Source: Curtobacterium pusillum (GTDB taxonomy: Bacteria > Actinomycetota > Actinomycetes > Actinomycetales > Microbacteriaceae). From it: a DNA stretch of 64,000 nucleotides. Both the position numbers and the translations under genes were made by a program. The notes under the pieces are model-generated. The model was not told where the DNA came from and ran no database searches. It saw nothing but the letters and a program-made list of their open reading frames with translations. Location of the stretch: the NCBI RefSeq assembly GCF_007673235.1, contig NZ_VDZH01000004.1:1-64000 (forward strand). The letters run 5' to 3'. Below are positions 51,455-60,726 of the stretch, piece after piece (within the stretch, counting starts at the first letter, position 1; every line of letters begins with the position of its first letter).

Positions 51455-51545
51455 GCGATTCCGCGCGTTGGAGGCCGATCCGCGCAGAGGAGGCCGAATC
51501 GCTCGTAGGAGGCAGGACCTTCCGACCTCCTACGCGCGATTCCGC
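51455..51545. repeat. Imperfect inverted repeat in the 196-base spacer after the MHS gene
   Basis: The arms 51455-51478 (GCGATTCCGCGCGTTGGAGG...) and 51521-51545 are imperfect inverted copies. A third partial arm, GCTCGTAGGAGGC, lies between. GC-rich sequence 51411-51450 (GCGGCCCGC and GCGGGCGGGCCGC) could terminate the transporter mRNA. Confidence 0.65.
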
Positions 51546-51606
51546 TTCCCACCGCTCCTGTCATGGGAAGGAACGCACGCGAGAACACCCCCGCTACGGT
51601 GTCCGG

Positions 51607-52101
51607 ATGACCGACACCGACTGGGAAGCCCGGGTCGCAGCGCTCTGGGCGGACGACACGATCGACGACACCACGCGCATCGACCGCATGCGCGAGCTCG
51701 CCGAGACCGCCCCGCACCCCGCCCTCGGCGCGTTCGAACTCGGCGGATCGCTGGACTCCGCCGGCCACGAGGCCGAAGCCGACGTCCACTACACCGCTGC
51801 CACCGCCGCAGGCCTCGCGCAGGTCGACCCCGACCGCGCCGCGCGGCTCGTGGTGCAGCACGCGTCGACGCTCCGGAACCTGGACCGCGTCGACGAGGCG
51901 ATCGCGATGCTCCGGGACGCACCCACCCACCCGACGACGGGCGCTGCCCCGCGGGTGTTCCTCGCGCTCGCCCTGCACAGCGCCGGCCGACACGACGAGG
52001 CACTCCGCATCGCGATCGAGGCCGTCGAGCCCACCCTCCCCCGCTACAACCGTTCGGTCCGCGCCTACGCCGCCGCGCTCACCGAGCCCGACGGCGCGTA
52101 G
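51607..52101 (+). CDS. Tetratricopeptide-repeat protein
   Basis: A 164-residue soluble helical protein resembling the TPR_5-type proteins of actinobacteria: HPALGAFELGGSLDSAGHEAEADVHY, ARLVVQHASTLRNLDRVDEAIAML and RVFLALALHSAGRHDEALRIAIE are successive TPR-like hairpins. It likely mediates a protein contact; no partner is evident from context. ATG 51607. Isolated gene between two structured spacers. Confidence 0.75.
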   Translation: MTDTDWEARVAALWADDTIDDTTRIDRMRELAETAPHPALGAFELGGSLDSAGHEAEADVHYTAATAAGLAQVDPDRAARLVVQHASTLRNLDRVDEAIAMLRDAPTHPTTGAAPRVFLALALHSAGRHDEALRIAIEAVEPTLPRYNRSVRAYAAALTEPDGA

Positions 52102-52131
52102 CGCCGGAACGCACGCACGCACCGACCCACC

Positions 52132-52173
52132 GGCCTGGAGGCACGTGGCGGCCCCGCCCCGCGCCTCCAGGCC
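52132..52173. repeat. 42-bp palindrome of the TGGAGGC family, copy 2
   Basis: Begins GGCCTGGAGGCACGTGGCGG and ends GCGCCTCCAGGCC. It lies between the convergent TPR and PhnF-like genes and shares length and core with 28477-28518 and 60852-60893. Confidence 0.88.
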
Positions 52174-52230
52174 GTCACCCGGTCACCCTCCCAGCAGAAC
52201 CGCGCGTCGGGAGCCGACGACCGCGACGCC

Positions 52231-52950
52231 CTACCCCGCCAGCGCCCCGCTCTCGAACAGCACCCGCATCGCATCCGCCCGGATCCACCGCTCACTCACG
52301 AGCAGGGGCCTCCCGGTGCCCGCGTCCACCGTGCCGCTCTCGATGAACCACCCGAGCGTGACCTCGTCGAGGTCCAGGTGCCGGGCGACCTCCTCGGTGA
52401 CGACGTCGGCGCTGGCGCGGACCCACCGCCGCACCGGGTCCGCACCGGCCGCCTCGCGCAGCACCTCGTACAGCGAGTTCCGCACCCGCAGCGCCTGCCC
52501 GAGCTCCGGGACGACGGCGGGCGGCACCCACTCGACACCCCACGCCGCGGGCAACCCGTCGACGAGCGAGCGACGGGTCAGCCGGTGGCACGGCGCACCC
52601 GGCTCGAGACCGAGGTGCCCGGCGACCCCGATCGGCACGGGCGCGAGCGCACACGACAGCGTGACGCTCGAGGGCTCCCCGCCGGCGGACCGGACGGTGT
52701 GGCTCCACGACGGTGCCGCGTCCGACCCGATGCGGTAGTCGATGCGCCGCGCGACGAAGCTCCCGACGCCCTTGACCCGGCGGATCCGGTTCCGGCGCTG
52801 CAGGTGCTGCAACGCCGCCCGGGCTGCCGAGCGTCCGACGTCGAAGCGGGCGGACAGCTCGGCCTCGCTGGCGACACGGGTGCCGACGGCGGCGTCGGCG
52901 AGCTCCTCCTCGAGGACCGCCGCGATGTCGAGGTAACGCGTTTCCGGCAC
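52231..52950 (-). CDS. PhnF-like GntR/HutC regulator of phosphonate genes
   Basis: A 239-residue regulator. GntR winged helix (about 8-70): VASEAELSARFDVGRSAARAALQHL and RRVKGVGSFVARR. UTRA effector domain (about 90-235): CHRLTRRSLVDGLPAAWGVEWVP and PLLVSERWIRADAMRVLFE. It is divergent from the phosphonatase-like operon. The palindrome CCTGTCCGGACAGG in the gap, repeated before phnD and before a secreted phosphodiesterase, is its probable site. GTG 52950 follows TTACAGT by seven bases, suggesting leaderless mRNA. Confidence 0.88.
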   Translation of the reverse strand: MPETRYLDIAAVLEEELADAAVGTRVASEAELSARFDVGRSAARAALQHLQRRNRIRRVKGVGSFVARRIDYRIGSDAAPSWSHTVRSAGGEPSSVTLSCALAPVPIGVAGHLGLEPGAPCHRLTRRSLVDGLPAAWGVEWVPPAVVPELGQALRVRNSLYEVLREAAGADPVRRWVRASADVVTEEVARHLDLDEVTLGWFIESGTVDAGTGRPLLVSERWIRADAMRVLFESGALAG

Positions 52951-52988
52951 GCTGCGGACTGTAACGGACCCGACCGCCCCGGCGCACA

Positions 52989-53041
52989 CCTGTCCGGACA
53001 GGCCCGCGACCTCCGGCCGGTGCTGTTCACCTGCCGGACAC
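52989..53041. promoter_or_regulatory. PhnF-type operators before the phosphonatase-like operon
   Basis: CCTGTCCGGACAGG (52989-53002) is a perfect palindrome. A second site, TGTTCACCTGCCGGACAC (53024-53041), is found again as its exact reverse complement at 60673-60690 before phnD. In both promoters the perfect palindrome is distal and the second site proximal to the gene. Confidence 0.82.
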
Positions 53042-53124
53042 CTCCCGACCGGATCGCCGTCACCGCGCCCCCGGACGCTGTCGGCAGCCCCGCAGCCGCG
53101 AGGCCCCGGACCACCAGGAGCCCC

Positions 53125-53838
53125 ATGATCTCGCTCGTCTGCCTCGACATGGCAGGGACCACCGTCCAGGACGGCGGTGTCGTCGTCGACGCCTTCCGCA
53201 CCGCACTGACCGACGTCGGTCTCGAGCCGGGCACCGCCGGGCACGACGACGCCGTGCAGTACGCGCTCGACACGATGGGGCAGTCCAAGATCGCCGTCTT
53301 CACCGCGCTGTTCGACGGCGACCAGGTCCGCGCCGATGCCGCCAACGCGGCCTTCGAGCGCGCGTACGCGGACACCGTGGAACGCGGCGTCCGGCCCGTC
53401 GACGGTGCGGTGGACAGCCTGGAGGCACTGCGCGCCTCCGGCAGGCGGGTCGCGTTGACGACGGGGTTCTCCCCGGCGACCCGGGACGCCGTACTCGACG
53501 CGCTGGGGTGGCGGGACCTCGTCGACCTGGCGCTGTCGCCCGCCGACGCCGGCCGCGGCCGCCCGTTCCCCGACATGGTCCTGCAGGCCGTGCTGCGCAC
53601 GCAGACCGACGACGTCCGCCGGGTGGCGGTGGTCGGGGACACCGTGGCGGACCTCCTCACCGGGTCGCGTGCCGGGGCCTCCGTCGTCGCGGGTGTGCGG
53701 ACGGGCACCCACGGGGACGCGGACTTCCGGGCGGTGCCGCACACGCACGTGATCGACTCGGTCGCCGACCTGCCTGCCCTGCTCGAACGGGTGGACGCCG
53801 GGGTCGACGCCCCACTGGCCACGCCGGTCGGAGCGTGA
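53125..53838 (+). CDS. Phosphonatase-like HAD hydrolase
   Basis: A 237-residue HAD-superfamily enzyme near phosphonoacetaldehyde hydrolase. The nucleophile Asp is in LVCLDMAGTTVQ, motif II Thr in VALTTGFSP, motif III Lys/Arg near GRGRPFPDMVLQAV and motif IV Asp in VAVVGDTVADL. Such phosphonatase-like hydrolases are common in phosphonate loci without being proven PhnX; the Schiff-base lysine of PhnX is not obvious here. First gene of the rightward operon. ATG 53125 follows AGGAG. Confidence 0.82.
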   Translation: MISLVCLDMAGTTVQDGGVVVDAFRTALTDVGLEPGTAGHDDAVQYALDTMGQSKIAVFTALFDGDQVRADAANAAFERAYADTVERGVRPVDGAVDSLEALRASGRRVALTTGFSPATRDAVLDALGWRDLVDLALSPADAGRGRPFPDMVLQAVLRTQTDDVRRVAVVGDTVADLLTGSRAGASVVAGVRTGTHGDADFRAVPHTHVIDSVADLPALLERVDAGVDAPLATPVGA

Positions 53839-54905
53839 CGGACCTCGACGTCCGCTCGACGCTCTGGCACGGTGTCGGCGAGCCCGTGACGGTCCAGCGG
53901 CTCGACGGCCCGGTGCCCCTGCCCGCCGGGGGCGTGCTCGTCGCGATCGAGGCGGCCACCGTCTGCGGGAGCGACCTGCACACCGCGCTCGGGCACCGAC
54001 CCGGTCCGGCGCCGAGCGTCCTCGGCCACGAGCAGGTCGGCCACGTCGTCGCGCTCGGCCCGGGGGCACCGGCACCGACCGTCACGGGAGCGCCCGTCGC
54101 CGTCGGGGACCGGGTCGTCTGGTCGGTCGCGGCGTCCTGCGGCACGTGCGACCGGTGCGCGTCCGGTCTCCCGCAGAAGTGCCGCGCGCTCCGGAAGTAC
54201 GGCCACGAGGAGTCGACTCCCGACTGGCCGCTGAACGGCGGCTTCGCGACCCACTGCGTCCTGCTGCCCGGCACGGGGATCGCCGTCGTGCCGGACACCA
54301 TGCCCGCCACGGTCGCCGCGCCCGCCGCGTGCGCCACGGCCACCGTCGCCGCCGCGCTGGACGCCGTCGACCGCCCGCTCGCCGGCACCCGGGTGCTCGT
54401 CACGGGGGCCGGGATGCTCGGGATCACCGCGGTCGCGATGGCCGCCGCCGCCGGAGCGACCGTCACGGTGTCGGACCCGAACGCCCAGCGCCGTGCCCGG
54501 GCCGTGTGCTTCGGCGCCGACCGGGCCGTCTCCCCCGGCGACCCCGTCGGCACGGTCGACGTCGCGATCGAGCTCTCGGGCTACGCGGACGCCGTCGAGA
54601 CCGCCGTGGACGCGCTCGACGTCGGCGGCACCGCCGTGCTGGTCGGGGCGGTGTCGTCCAGCCGACCGGTCTCGCTCGACCCCGAGCGGATCGTCCGCGG
54701 GCTGCTCCGGATCGTCGGCGTGCACAACTACGCCCCGCAGCACCTGGCGACGGCGGTGGCGTTCCTGGCGGAGACCGACCTGCCGTTCGCGGACCTGGTG
54801 GAACCCGCCGTCGGGCTGGACGGGGTTGCCCACGCGGTCGTCACGCCGCCGTCGTCCGGGTACCTCCGGCGCGCGATCGTGCCCACGGCGACGCCGACGC
54901 CATGA
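53835..54905 (+). CDS. Zinc-dependent dehydrogenase, phosphonate-associated (HpnZ type)
   Basis: A 356-residue medium-chain dehydrogenase. Catalytic-zinc ligands: TVCGSDLH and GHEQVGHVV. Structural zinc cysteines: SCGTCDRCASGLPQKC. Nucleotide loop: VLVTGAGMLGITAVAMAAAAG. The family recurs in phosphonate loci (often labelled HpnZ) and probably oxidizes a hydroxy-phosphonate or derived alcohol. It is coupled to the HAD gene by a GTGA overlap. Confidence 0.8.
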   Translation: MTDLDVRSTLWHGVGEPVTVQRLDGPVPLPAGGVLVAIEAATVCGSDLHTALGHRPGPAPSVLGHEQVGHVVALGPGAPAPTVTGAPVAVGDRVVWSVAASCGTCDRCASGLPQKCRALRKYGHEESTPDWPLNGGFATHCVLLPGTGIAVVPDTMPATVAAPAACATATVAAALDAVDRPLAGTRVLVTGAGMLGITAVAMAAAAGATVTVSDPNAQRRARAVCFGADRAVSPGDPVGTVDVAIELSGYADAVETAVDALDVGGTAVLVGAVSSSRPVSLDPERIVRGLLRIVGVHNYAPQHLATAVAFLAETDLPFADLVEPAVGLDGVAHAVVTPPSSGYLRRAIVPTATPTP

Positions 54906-54912
54906 CGGTGCG

Positions 54913-56037
54913 GTGACCACGTACCGCGCGGCCCGCGTCCACTCCGGCGCCGAGGCGACCGACCAGACCGACGACACCGTCCTGCACGTGCGGGACGGTG
55001 TCGTCGCGTCGTCGTCCCCCGACGACGACCCGGTGGTCGACCTCGGCGACGTCGAGCTCCTACCCGGCCTGGTCGACGTGCACGCCGACTCCCTCGCCCG
55101 GTTCGAGCAGCCCCGGCCCGGCGTCGGCGTCCCGTTGCCGCACGCCCTCGACGCGTTCGCCGCCGACGCCGTGCTCGCCGGGGTGACGACGGCGTTCCTC
55201 TGCTGCTCGCTCGAGCCGGACACCGTCCCCGCGCGCGGCGCCGCCCACGCCCGCGAGGTCCTCGAGGCGCTGGAGGCGACACCGCTCCCGATCGACGTCC
55301 GCGTGCACCTGCGCGTCGACGTCACGCACGACGACACCGTCGCCGCGCTCGAGGAGCTCGTCGCGGCGTTCCCGGAGCACATCGGGCTCGTGTCGTCGAT
55401 GGACCACACACCCGGCCGGGGCCAGTACCCCGACGAGGCCGGGTGGCGCCGGGCCTACCGCACGCTCGACCGGCTCGACGACGACGCCCTCGACGCTCGG
55501 CTCGCCCGCTTCCGCGACGGCGCTGCAGGCATCCCGCGCCGGCGCGGACGGATCGCCGCGATCGCCCGGTCCGCCGGGGTCGTGCTCGCCGCGCACGACG
55601 ACGACTCCGCCGAGGCCGTCCGGACCGCGATCGCCCTCGGCTCCGGCATCTCCGAGTTCCCGGTCACCACCGAGGCCGCGGCCGAGGCCCGGGCGGCGGA
55701 CCTCGGCGTCGTCGTGGGCGCCCCGAACCTCTGGCGCGGCGGCTCGCACGGCTCCGGCCCATCCGCCCGCGAAACCGTTGCCGCCGGGAACGCCGACGTC
55801 GTCACGTCCGACTACCACCTCGGGTCGCTGCTGCCGGGTCTCCGCGCAGCGGCCGTCGCCGGGGTCGCACCGTTCGACGCACTCGTCCGCACCGTGACCG
55901 CCGCCCCGGCCACGAGGACCGGCCTCGCCGACCGTGGGACGCTCACGCCGGGCCGACGCGCGGACTTCGTGGCGGTCCGCGGCGAGCGCGTCGTCGGCGT
56001 GTGGGTCGCCGGGCAGCAGGTGCTGGCGCGCACCTGA
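54913..56037 (+). CDS. phnM: PhnM-like alpha-D-ribose 1-methylphosphonate 5-triphosphate diphosphatase
   Basis: A 374-residue amidohydrolase-fold protein. Metal-site segments: LLPGLVDVHADSL, GLVSSMDHTPGRGQY, VVLAAHDDDSAE and VVTSDYHLGSLL, all matching PhnM. In C-P lyase systems PhnM removes pyrophosphate from the ribosyl-phosphonate triphosphate, but no phnGHIJKL is present here. It may work with an unlinked C-P lyase or on another substrate. Its stop is 13 bases from the stop of the convergent FAD enzyme. GTG start. Confidence 0.85.
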   Translation: MTTYRAARVHSGAEATDQTDDTVLHVRDGVVASSSPDDDPVVDLGDVELLPGLVDVHADSLARFEQPRPGVGVPLPHALDAFAADAVLAGVTTAFLCCSLEPDTVPARGAAHAREVLEALEATPLPIDVRVHLRVDVTHDDTVAALEELVAAFPEHIGLVSSMDHTPGRGQYPDEAGWRRAYRTLDRLDDDALDARLARFRDGAAGIPRRRGRIAAIARSAGVVLAAHDDDSAEAVRTAIALGSGISEFPVTTEAAAEARAADLGVVVGAPNLWRGGSHGSGPSARETVAAGNADVVTSDYHLGSLLPGLRAAAVAGVAPFDALVRTVTAAPATRTGLADRGTLTPGRRADFVAVRGERVVGVWVAGQQVLART

Positions 56038-56050
56038 GGCGCGCCAACCG

Positions 56051-57163
56051 TCAGGCTCCGTCGAGGACGAACGGCGCGAGCCCGAGCCCGGTCGTCATCC
56101 CGATGCCGGTGGTCACGGTGACGACGTCGACGCCGGGCACCGGACGCTCCACCAGGAACTCCTGCCGCGGCGAGGACGCGTACACGCCCTGCCAACGGTC
56201 GAGCACGCGGACCGGGGCGCCGAACAGTCGCTCGGTCTCGGCGAGGAGCAGCCGGAAGCCGTCCTCGTCCTGGAACGGCGGGGCGTCGGCCTCGCGCTCG
56301 TGGGTGTCCCCGACGATCACGCTGCCGTCCGGCGGGGACGTGTACATCTGGTTGAGGTCCCAGCGGATGCCCTCGGGCAGGGCCTCGGCGAGCGCGGTGC
56401 GGAGTGCTCCGGCGCTCGGCATGCCGGCGAACCCGGAGTACCGGAGCAGGGACCACCCGGTGAGCAGCGGCGTCGCGAGCGGGAACGCCAGCGGGATCGC
56501 GGCGCGGAGCATGTGCAGGCGGCAGCGGACCACCTCGGCGGCCTCGGCGAGCGCGGGGAACAGCTGGTCGACGTCGTGGTTCGTGCACACGACGATCCGG
56601 TCGGCCGTGAGGTCGCCGCGCGCGGTGCGGACCGCACCGGTCTCGATGCCGAGCGCAGCGGTCCGCCAGTGGAACTGCACCCCTTGGGTGGCGAGCCAGG
56701 CGGCGATCGCGGGTGCTGCCTCCCGGGGGTCGACCTGGAGGTCCTGTGGGAGGTGCGCTCCCCCGACGGCCGTGGCCGCGTCGACGGGGACGGCGTCCGC
56801 GATCGCGGCGGCGTCGAGCAGCCGGAGGTCGGCGCCCGTCGACCGGTGCTCCTCGAGCACCGCGAGCTCCTCCGCGCGACGCGCCACGACGTGCGCCCCG
56901 CGCTCACGCGCCGTGAACCCCGCGAGCGGAGCCAGCGTCGTCCACCGACGCCGTGCCTCCTGGGCGTACCGCGCGGCCTCGCCCGTCTGCGGGGTGATGC
57001 AGGCGTGTCCGAAGTTGCGGACGCTGGCGCCGACGATGCCGGCGGCGCGGTCGACGACCGCGACCCGCGCGCCGCGGAGCATCGCCTCGTAGGCGATGCC
57101 GAGGCCGACGATGCCGGCGCCGACGACGAGGACGTCGACGTGGTCGTCGGTGCGCCCGGTCAC
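56051..57163 (-). CDS. FAD-dependent oxidoreductase, phosphonate-associated (HpnW/PbfD type)
   Basis: DAO-family flavoenzyme of 370 residues. The FAD motif VDVLVVGAGIVGLGIAYEAM lies near the N-terminus and RNFGHACITPQTGEAARYA follows. The C-terminal TTGIGMTTGLGLAPFV motif completes the flavin site. It matches the TIGR03364-like enzymes of aminoethylphosphonate loci, which are thought to oxidize N-methyl or hydroxylated 2-aminoethylphosphonate. GTG 57163 overlaps the permease stop, so it is the last gene of the leftward transport operon. Confidence 0.82.
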   Translation of the reverse strand: MTGRTDDHVDVLVVGAGIVGLGIAYEAMLRGARVAVVDRAAGIVGASVRNFGHACITPQTGEAARYAQEARRRWTTLAPLAGFTARERGAHVVARRAEELAVLEEHRSTGADLRLLDAAAIADAVPVDAATAVGGAHLPQDLQVDPREAAPAIAAWLATQGVQFHWRTAALGIETGAVRTARGDLTADRIVVCTNHDVDQLFPALAEAAEVVRCRLHMLRAAIPLAFPLATPLLTGWSLLRYSGFAGMPSAGALRTALAEALPEGIRWDLNQMYTSPPDGSVIVGDTHEREADAPPFQDEDGFRLLLAETERLFGAPVRVLDRWQGVYASSPRQEFLVERPVPGVDVVTVTTGIGMTTGLGLAPFVLDGA

Positions 57164-58839
57164 CGGAACACCCGCCGCATCCACATCGCGATGCCCTCGA
57201 CGACCAGGACGGCGACGAGGATCATCAGGACGATCGCGGTCACCGTGCCGTAGTTCGAGCCCTGTGCGGCGTTGAGCAGGTAGTAGCCGATGCCGCCGCC
57301 CCCGACGACGCCGAGGATGGTCGCGGCGCGGATGTTCGTGTCGACGAGGTAGAAGGTGTGGCCGAGCATCGCGCGGATGCCCTGCGGCACGGTGGCCCCG
57401 GCGTAGCGCTGGAACCGGGTGGCTCCCGTCGCGGTGAGGGCGCGTTCCGGGCCGGCCGCGACCTCCTCCAGCGAGTCGGCGACGAGCTTGCCGAGCAGGC
57501 CGATGCCGCCGAACGCCAGGGCGAGGGTGCCGGCCTGGGCGCCGAGGCCGGTGATCACGATGAGCACGACGGCGAGGATCGTCTCGGGGATGCCGCGGAC
57601 GACGACGAGCAGCAGGCGCGCTCCCCCGCGGACGCCTCGGGTCGGTGCGACGTTGCGGGCCGCGAACGACCCGATGACGACCGAGACCGCGAGGGCGAGC
57701 AGGGTCGCGGCGAGCGCGATGGCGACGGTGTCGAACACGGCGCCGAGCATCACGGAGGTGCCGTAGCTGCCGAAGGACGGCGGCCAGAACCGCGCGGCCA
57801 CCGGAGCGATCTTCCCCCAGACCGTGGCGAGGTCACCCCAGGCGATGTCGCAGACGACGACGCTGCCGACGACGACGAGGACGGCGACCCAGGACCAGAC
57901 GGTGGTGCGGACGCGGGCGGCGGTCCACGGGCGGCGGAGGGCCTCCTCGGGGGTCCGGAAGTGCACGGGGCGTCCGCGGGTCGCCCGGCTCGTGCGTCCG
58001 AGCATGGTGGCCCGGACGGCGCTCGAGACGATCTCCATGAGGACGCAGAGCGCGAAGATGACGATGGCGTACCCGATGCCGAGCGAGTAGTCGAGGGACT
58101 TGAAGGCGAAGGACATCTCCCGGCCGAGGCCGACGATCCCGACGAAGCCGAGGATCACCGAGCCGCGCAGGTTGATGTCGTTGCGGTGCAGCACGGTCGC
58201 GACCCAGGAGGGCAGGACCTGCGGCAGGACACCGGCGGTGAACTGCTGCACGCGGTTGCCCCCGGTCGCGCGGATCGCGGTGCGGGGCCCCTCGTCGATC
58301 TGCTCGATCGCGTCCGCGAAGAGCTTCGAGATCATCCCGATCGAGTGGATGCCGATGGCGAGGATGCCGGGCAGCGGTCCGATCGTGAACAGCAGCACGA
58401 ACACCATGGCGAGCACGACGTCCGGGACCGCCCGGGTGAGGACGCTGACGAACCGGGCGGCGGCGATCCATCCGCGTCCCGGGCTGGTGTTCGCCGCGGC
58501 CAGGTACGCGATCGGCACGCTGAGCACGGCAGCGAGCAGGGTGCCGAGCAGCACGAGGCCGACGGTGAGCGCGGTCTGCTGCAGGAGCACCGGGAGCTCG
58601 GGGAACCGGACGGTGCCGACCCGCGCGAAGAAGTGCTGCGCGTTCGCCCACGACGCGATCATGTTCGGCACCGAGATGTCGATGCGTGCCAGGGCGACGC
58701 AGGCGAGGACCCCGAGGACGACCAGGGTCAGTCCGGCGGCGATCCGCTCCGGGGAGATCCGGCGCCGGGGTGCGGCGGAGACCGCCTGGGCGATGGTCCG
58801 GGGCGCGTGGACCCGGGGACGGTCGGTGACGGCGGTCAT
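57160..58839 (-). CDS. phnE: Phosphonate ABC transporter permease, PhnE-PhnE fusion
   Basis: A 559-residue double permease. Two PhnE-like domains (about 30-275 and 310-555) each carry the BPD_transp EAA-type loop: ADAIEQIDEGPRTAIRATGG and ADSLEEVAAGPERALTATGA. Hydrophobic segments occur in duplicate. Most bacteria encode separate or homodimeric PhnE; tandem fusion occurs in actinobacteria. It forms the membrane channel with PhnC and PhnD. ATG overlaps the phnC stop (ATGA). Confidence 0.9.
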   Translation of the reverse strand: MTAVTDRPRVHAPRTIAQAVSAAPRRRISPERIAAGLTLVVLGVLACVALARIDISVPNMIASWANAQHFFARVGTVRFPELPVLLQQTALTVGLVLLGTLLAAVLSVPIAYLAAANTSPGRGWIAAARFVSVLTRAVPDVVLAMVFVLLFTIGPLPGILAIGIHSIGMISKLFADAIEQIDEGPRTAIRATGGNRVQQFTAGVLPQVLPSWVATVLHRNDINLRGSVILGFVGIVGLGREMSFAFKSLDYSLGIGYAIVIFALCVLMEIVSSAVRATMLGRTSRATRGRPVHFRTPEEALRRPWTAARVRTTVWSWVAVLVVVGSVVVCDIAWGDLATVWGKIAPVAARFWPPSFGSYGTSVMLGAVFDTVAIALAATLLALAVSVVIGSFAARNVAPTRGVRGGARLLLVVVRGIPETILAVVLIVITGLGAQAGTLALAFGGIGLLGKLVADSLEEVAAGPERALTATGATRFQRYAGATVPQGIRAMLGHTFYLVDTNIRAATILGVVGGGGIGYYLLNAAQGSNYGTVTAIVLMILVAVLVVEGIAMWMRRVFR

Positions 58840-59651
58840 GCGGGCTGTCCCGTCCGCGCCGCCAGCGCCTCGACCGCGGCGAACTCGTCGGTCGTCGTGG
58901 CCACCTGCCCGTAGATCTCCATGACCTGCGCCTTGCTCAGCCCCTCGGTCCGGGTGTCGAGCACGACCCCGCCGTGCCGCAGTCCGACGATCCGGTCCGC
59001 CCAGGACAGCGCGAGGTCGACCTGGTGCAGGCTGCACAGGACGGTGAGGCCCTGGTCGGCGGCGATCTCCCGGATGAGCGTCATCACCTGGGCGCTCGAC
59101 TCCGGGTCGAGCGACGCGACGGGCTCGTCGGCGAGCAGCACCGACGGGTCCTGCATGAGCGCGCGGGCGATCGCGACCCGCTGCTGCTGGCCACCGGAGA
59201 GCGTGTCCGCCCGCTGGTAGGCCCGGTCGAGCAGGCCGACGCGGTCGAGGTGCCCGAGCGCACGGTGCCGGAGTCGGCGCGGGTACGACCAGAGGCCGAG
59301 CCGCGGGCCGCGCAGCGTGGCGAGGGCCCCGGTGAGCACGTTCTCGAGCACGGTCAGGGACGGCACGAGCTCGAACTGCTGGAACACGAACCCGACCTGC
59401 TGCCGGAGTCGGCGGAGCGGCCGCCCGGACAGCTCCGACACGGCCGTCCCGGCGACGCGGACGCTGCCGGAGGTCGGGAGCTCCAGGGCGTCGACGTGCC
59501 GGAGCAGCGTCGACTTGCCCGACCCCGACAGTCCGAGGAGCACGACGACCTCGCCGGGCTGCACGCTCAGCGACACGTCGCGGAGGGCCGTGGTGTCACC
59601 GAACCGCTTGGTGAGTGCGGTGATCTCCACCGCCGGGTCGTCGCGCGTCAT
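58836..59651 (-). CDS. phnC: Phosphonate ABC transporter ATP-binding protein PhnC
   Basis: A 271-residue ATPase: Walker A GLSGSGKST, Q-loop VFQQFELVPSLTVLENVLTG (typical of PhnC), signature LSGGQQQRVAIARAL, Walker B LLADEPVASLDPE, and CSLHQVDLALSWADRIVGL, a PhnC hallmark. Overlaps both phnD and phnE genes by 4 bases. Confidence 0.93.
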   Translation of the reverse strand: MTRDDPAVEITALTKRFGDTTALRDVSLSVQPGEVVVLLGLSGSGKSTLLRHVDALELPTSGSVRVAGTAVSELSGRPLRRLRQQVGFVFQQFELVPSLTVLENVLTGALATLRGPRLGLWSYPRRLRHRALGHLDRVGLLDRAYQRADTLSGGQQQRVAIARALMQDPSVLLADEPVASLDPESSAQVMTLIREIAADQGLTVLCSLHQVDLALSWADRIVGLRHGGVVLDTRTEGLSKAQVMEIYGQVATTTDEFAAVEALAARTGQPA

Positions 59652-60577
59652 GCCTGGCAGGTGCTGGACTTGGTCGTCTTGCAGATGTCGCGGATCAGGT
59701 CGTAGTACCCGTCGTCGACCGGCTTGGTGCCGTAGAAGACGCTCCGGAACCCGTCGCTGTCGGCGCTCGTGATGCCGGCCGCGATGATGTCGTCGATGGT
59801 GACCTCGGACAGCGTCTTCGTCAGGGTGTCCTTCTCGTCCTGCGGGAGCGTGTCCGACACCACGATCGGCGCGCCGGGCACCATCGTCTTGTCGATGACC
59901 TTCACGTCCTTGTTCTTCTCGACCTCGCTGTCCTCGGCGAAGCCGGCCTCGCACTCGGTGCCCGCGGCGACCTTCTGCACGCTGACGTCGTGCTTGCCGG
60001 CGAACACCGGGGTGACGTCCTTCGTCGGGTCGATGCCGGCCTTGAGCAGGTTGTAGCTCGGGAACAGGTAGCCCGAGGTCGAGGACGGGTCGACGAAGCA
60101 GACCTTCTTGTCCTTGAAGTCCTCGATCGAGGTGATGTCGCTGCCCTTCGGCACGATCGCCTCGGAGTAGTAGCCCGGCTCCTGGCCCTCGGCGGTGATG
60201 ATCGAGGAGATCGGGGTGATCTTCGCGCCGTTGTTCTTCGCGGTGACGTAGGTGAACCCGGAGAACGAGGCGACGTCGATCTTGCCGGCGACGCTGGCCT
60301 CGATGAGCGCGGCGTAGTCGGTCGACTCGTGGTACTCGACCTTCTTGCCGGTCTCCTTCGCGATGTAGTCCATCAGCGGCTGGTAGTTCGTCTCGGTGTC
60401 CACCGAGTCGGGCACGACACCGAAGACGATGGTGTCCGCGTCGACGGCGTACTTCGTCGACGACGTCTCGTCGCTGCCGGCCGCGGCCGTCGACCCGGCG
60501 GAGCAGGAGCTGAGCGTGGCGGCGAGCACCAGGGCACCCGCGAGGGCGACGAGGGGCTTGAGGACGGGGATGGGCAT
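59648..60577 (-). CDS. phnD: Phosphonate-binding lipoprotein PhnD
   Basis: A 309-residue periplasmic-type binding protein. The lipoprotein signal ends in lipobox LSSC. FGVVPDSVDTETNYQPLMDYI starts the PhnD fold, followed by YHESTDYAALIEASVAGKIDVA, CFVDPSSTSGYLFP (phosphonate-binding Ser/Thr) and a C-terminal region with DDGYYDLIRD. It captures phosphonates outside the cell for PhnCE. AAAGG precedes ATG 60577. First gene of the leftward operon, under PhnF-type operators at 60673-60713. Confidence 0.92.
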   Translation of the reverse strand: MPIPVLKPLVALAGALVLAATLSSCSAGSTAAAGSDETSSTKYAVDADTIVFGVVPDSVDTETNYQPLMDYIAKETGKKVEYHESTDYAALIEASVAGKIDVASFSGFTYVTAKNNGAKITPISSIITAEGQEPGYYSEAIVPKGSDITSIEDFKDKKVCFVDPSSTSGYLFPSYNLLKAGIDPTKDVTPVFAGKHDVSVQKVAAGTECEAGFAEDSEVEKNKDVKVIDKTMVPGAPIVVSDTLPQDEKDTLTKTLSEVTIDDIIAAGITSADSDGFRSVFYGTKPVDDGYYDLIRDICKTTKSSTCQA

Positions 60578-60672
60578 GATGACCTTTCGGGCGGTGGCTT
60601 GGTGTCCGCTCAGGACGGGCGCAACTGTGCCAGCCGACAGGTGAAGGGTCGTGCCCAGGCGGTGCACCGATC

Positions 60673-60713
60673 GTGTCCGGCAGGTGAACACGGCGTGCAC
60701 CTGTCCGGACAGG
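60673..60713. promoter_or_regulatory. PhnF-type operators before phnD
   Basis: CCTGTCCGGACAGG (60700-60713) and the secondary site GTGTCCGGCAGGTGAACA (60673-60690) duplicate the arrangement before the phosphonatase-like operon, in mirrored orientation matching the direction of phnD. Confidence 0.82.
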
Positions 60714-60726
60714 CGCACGGCGCACG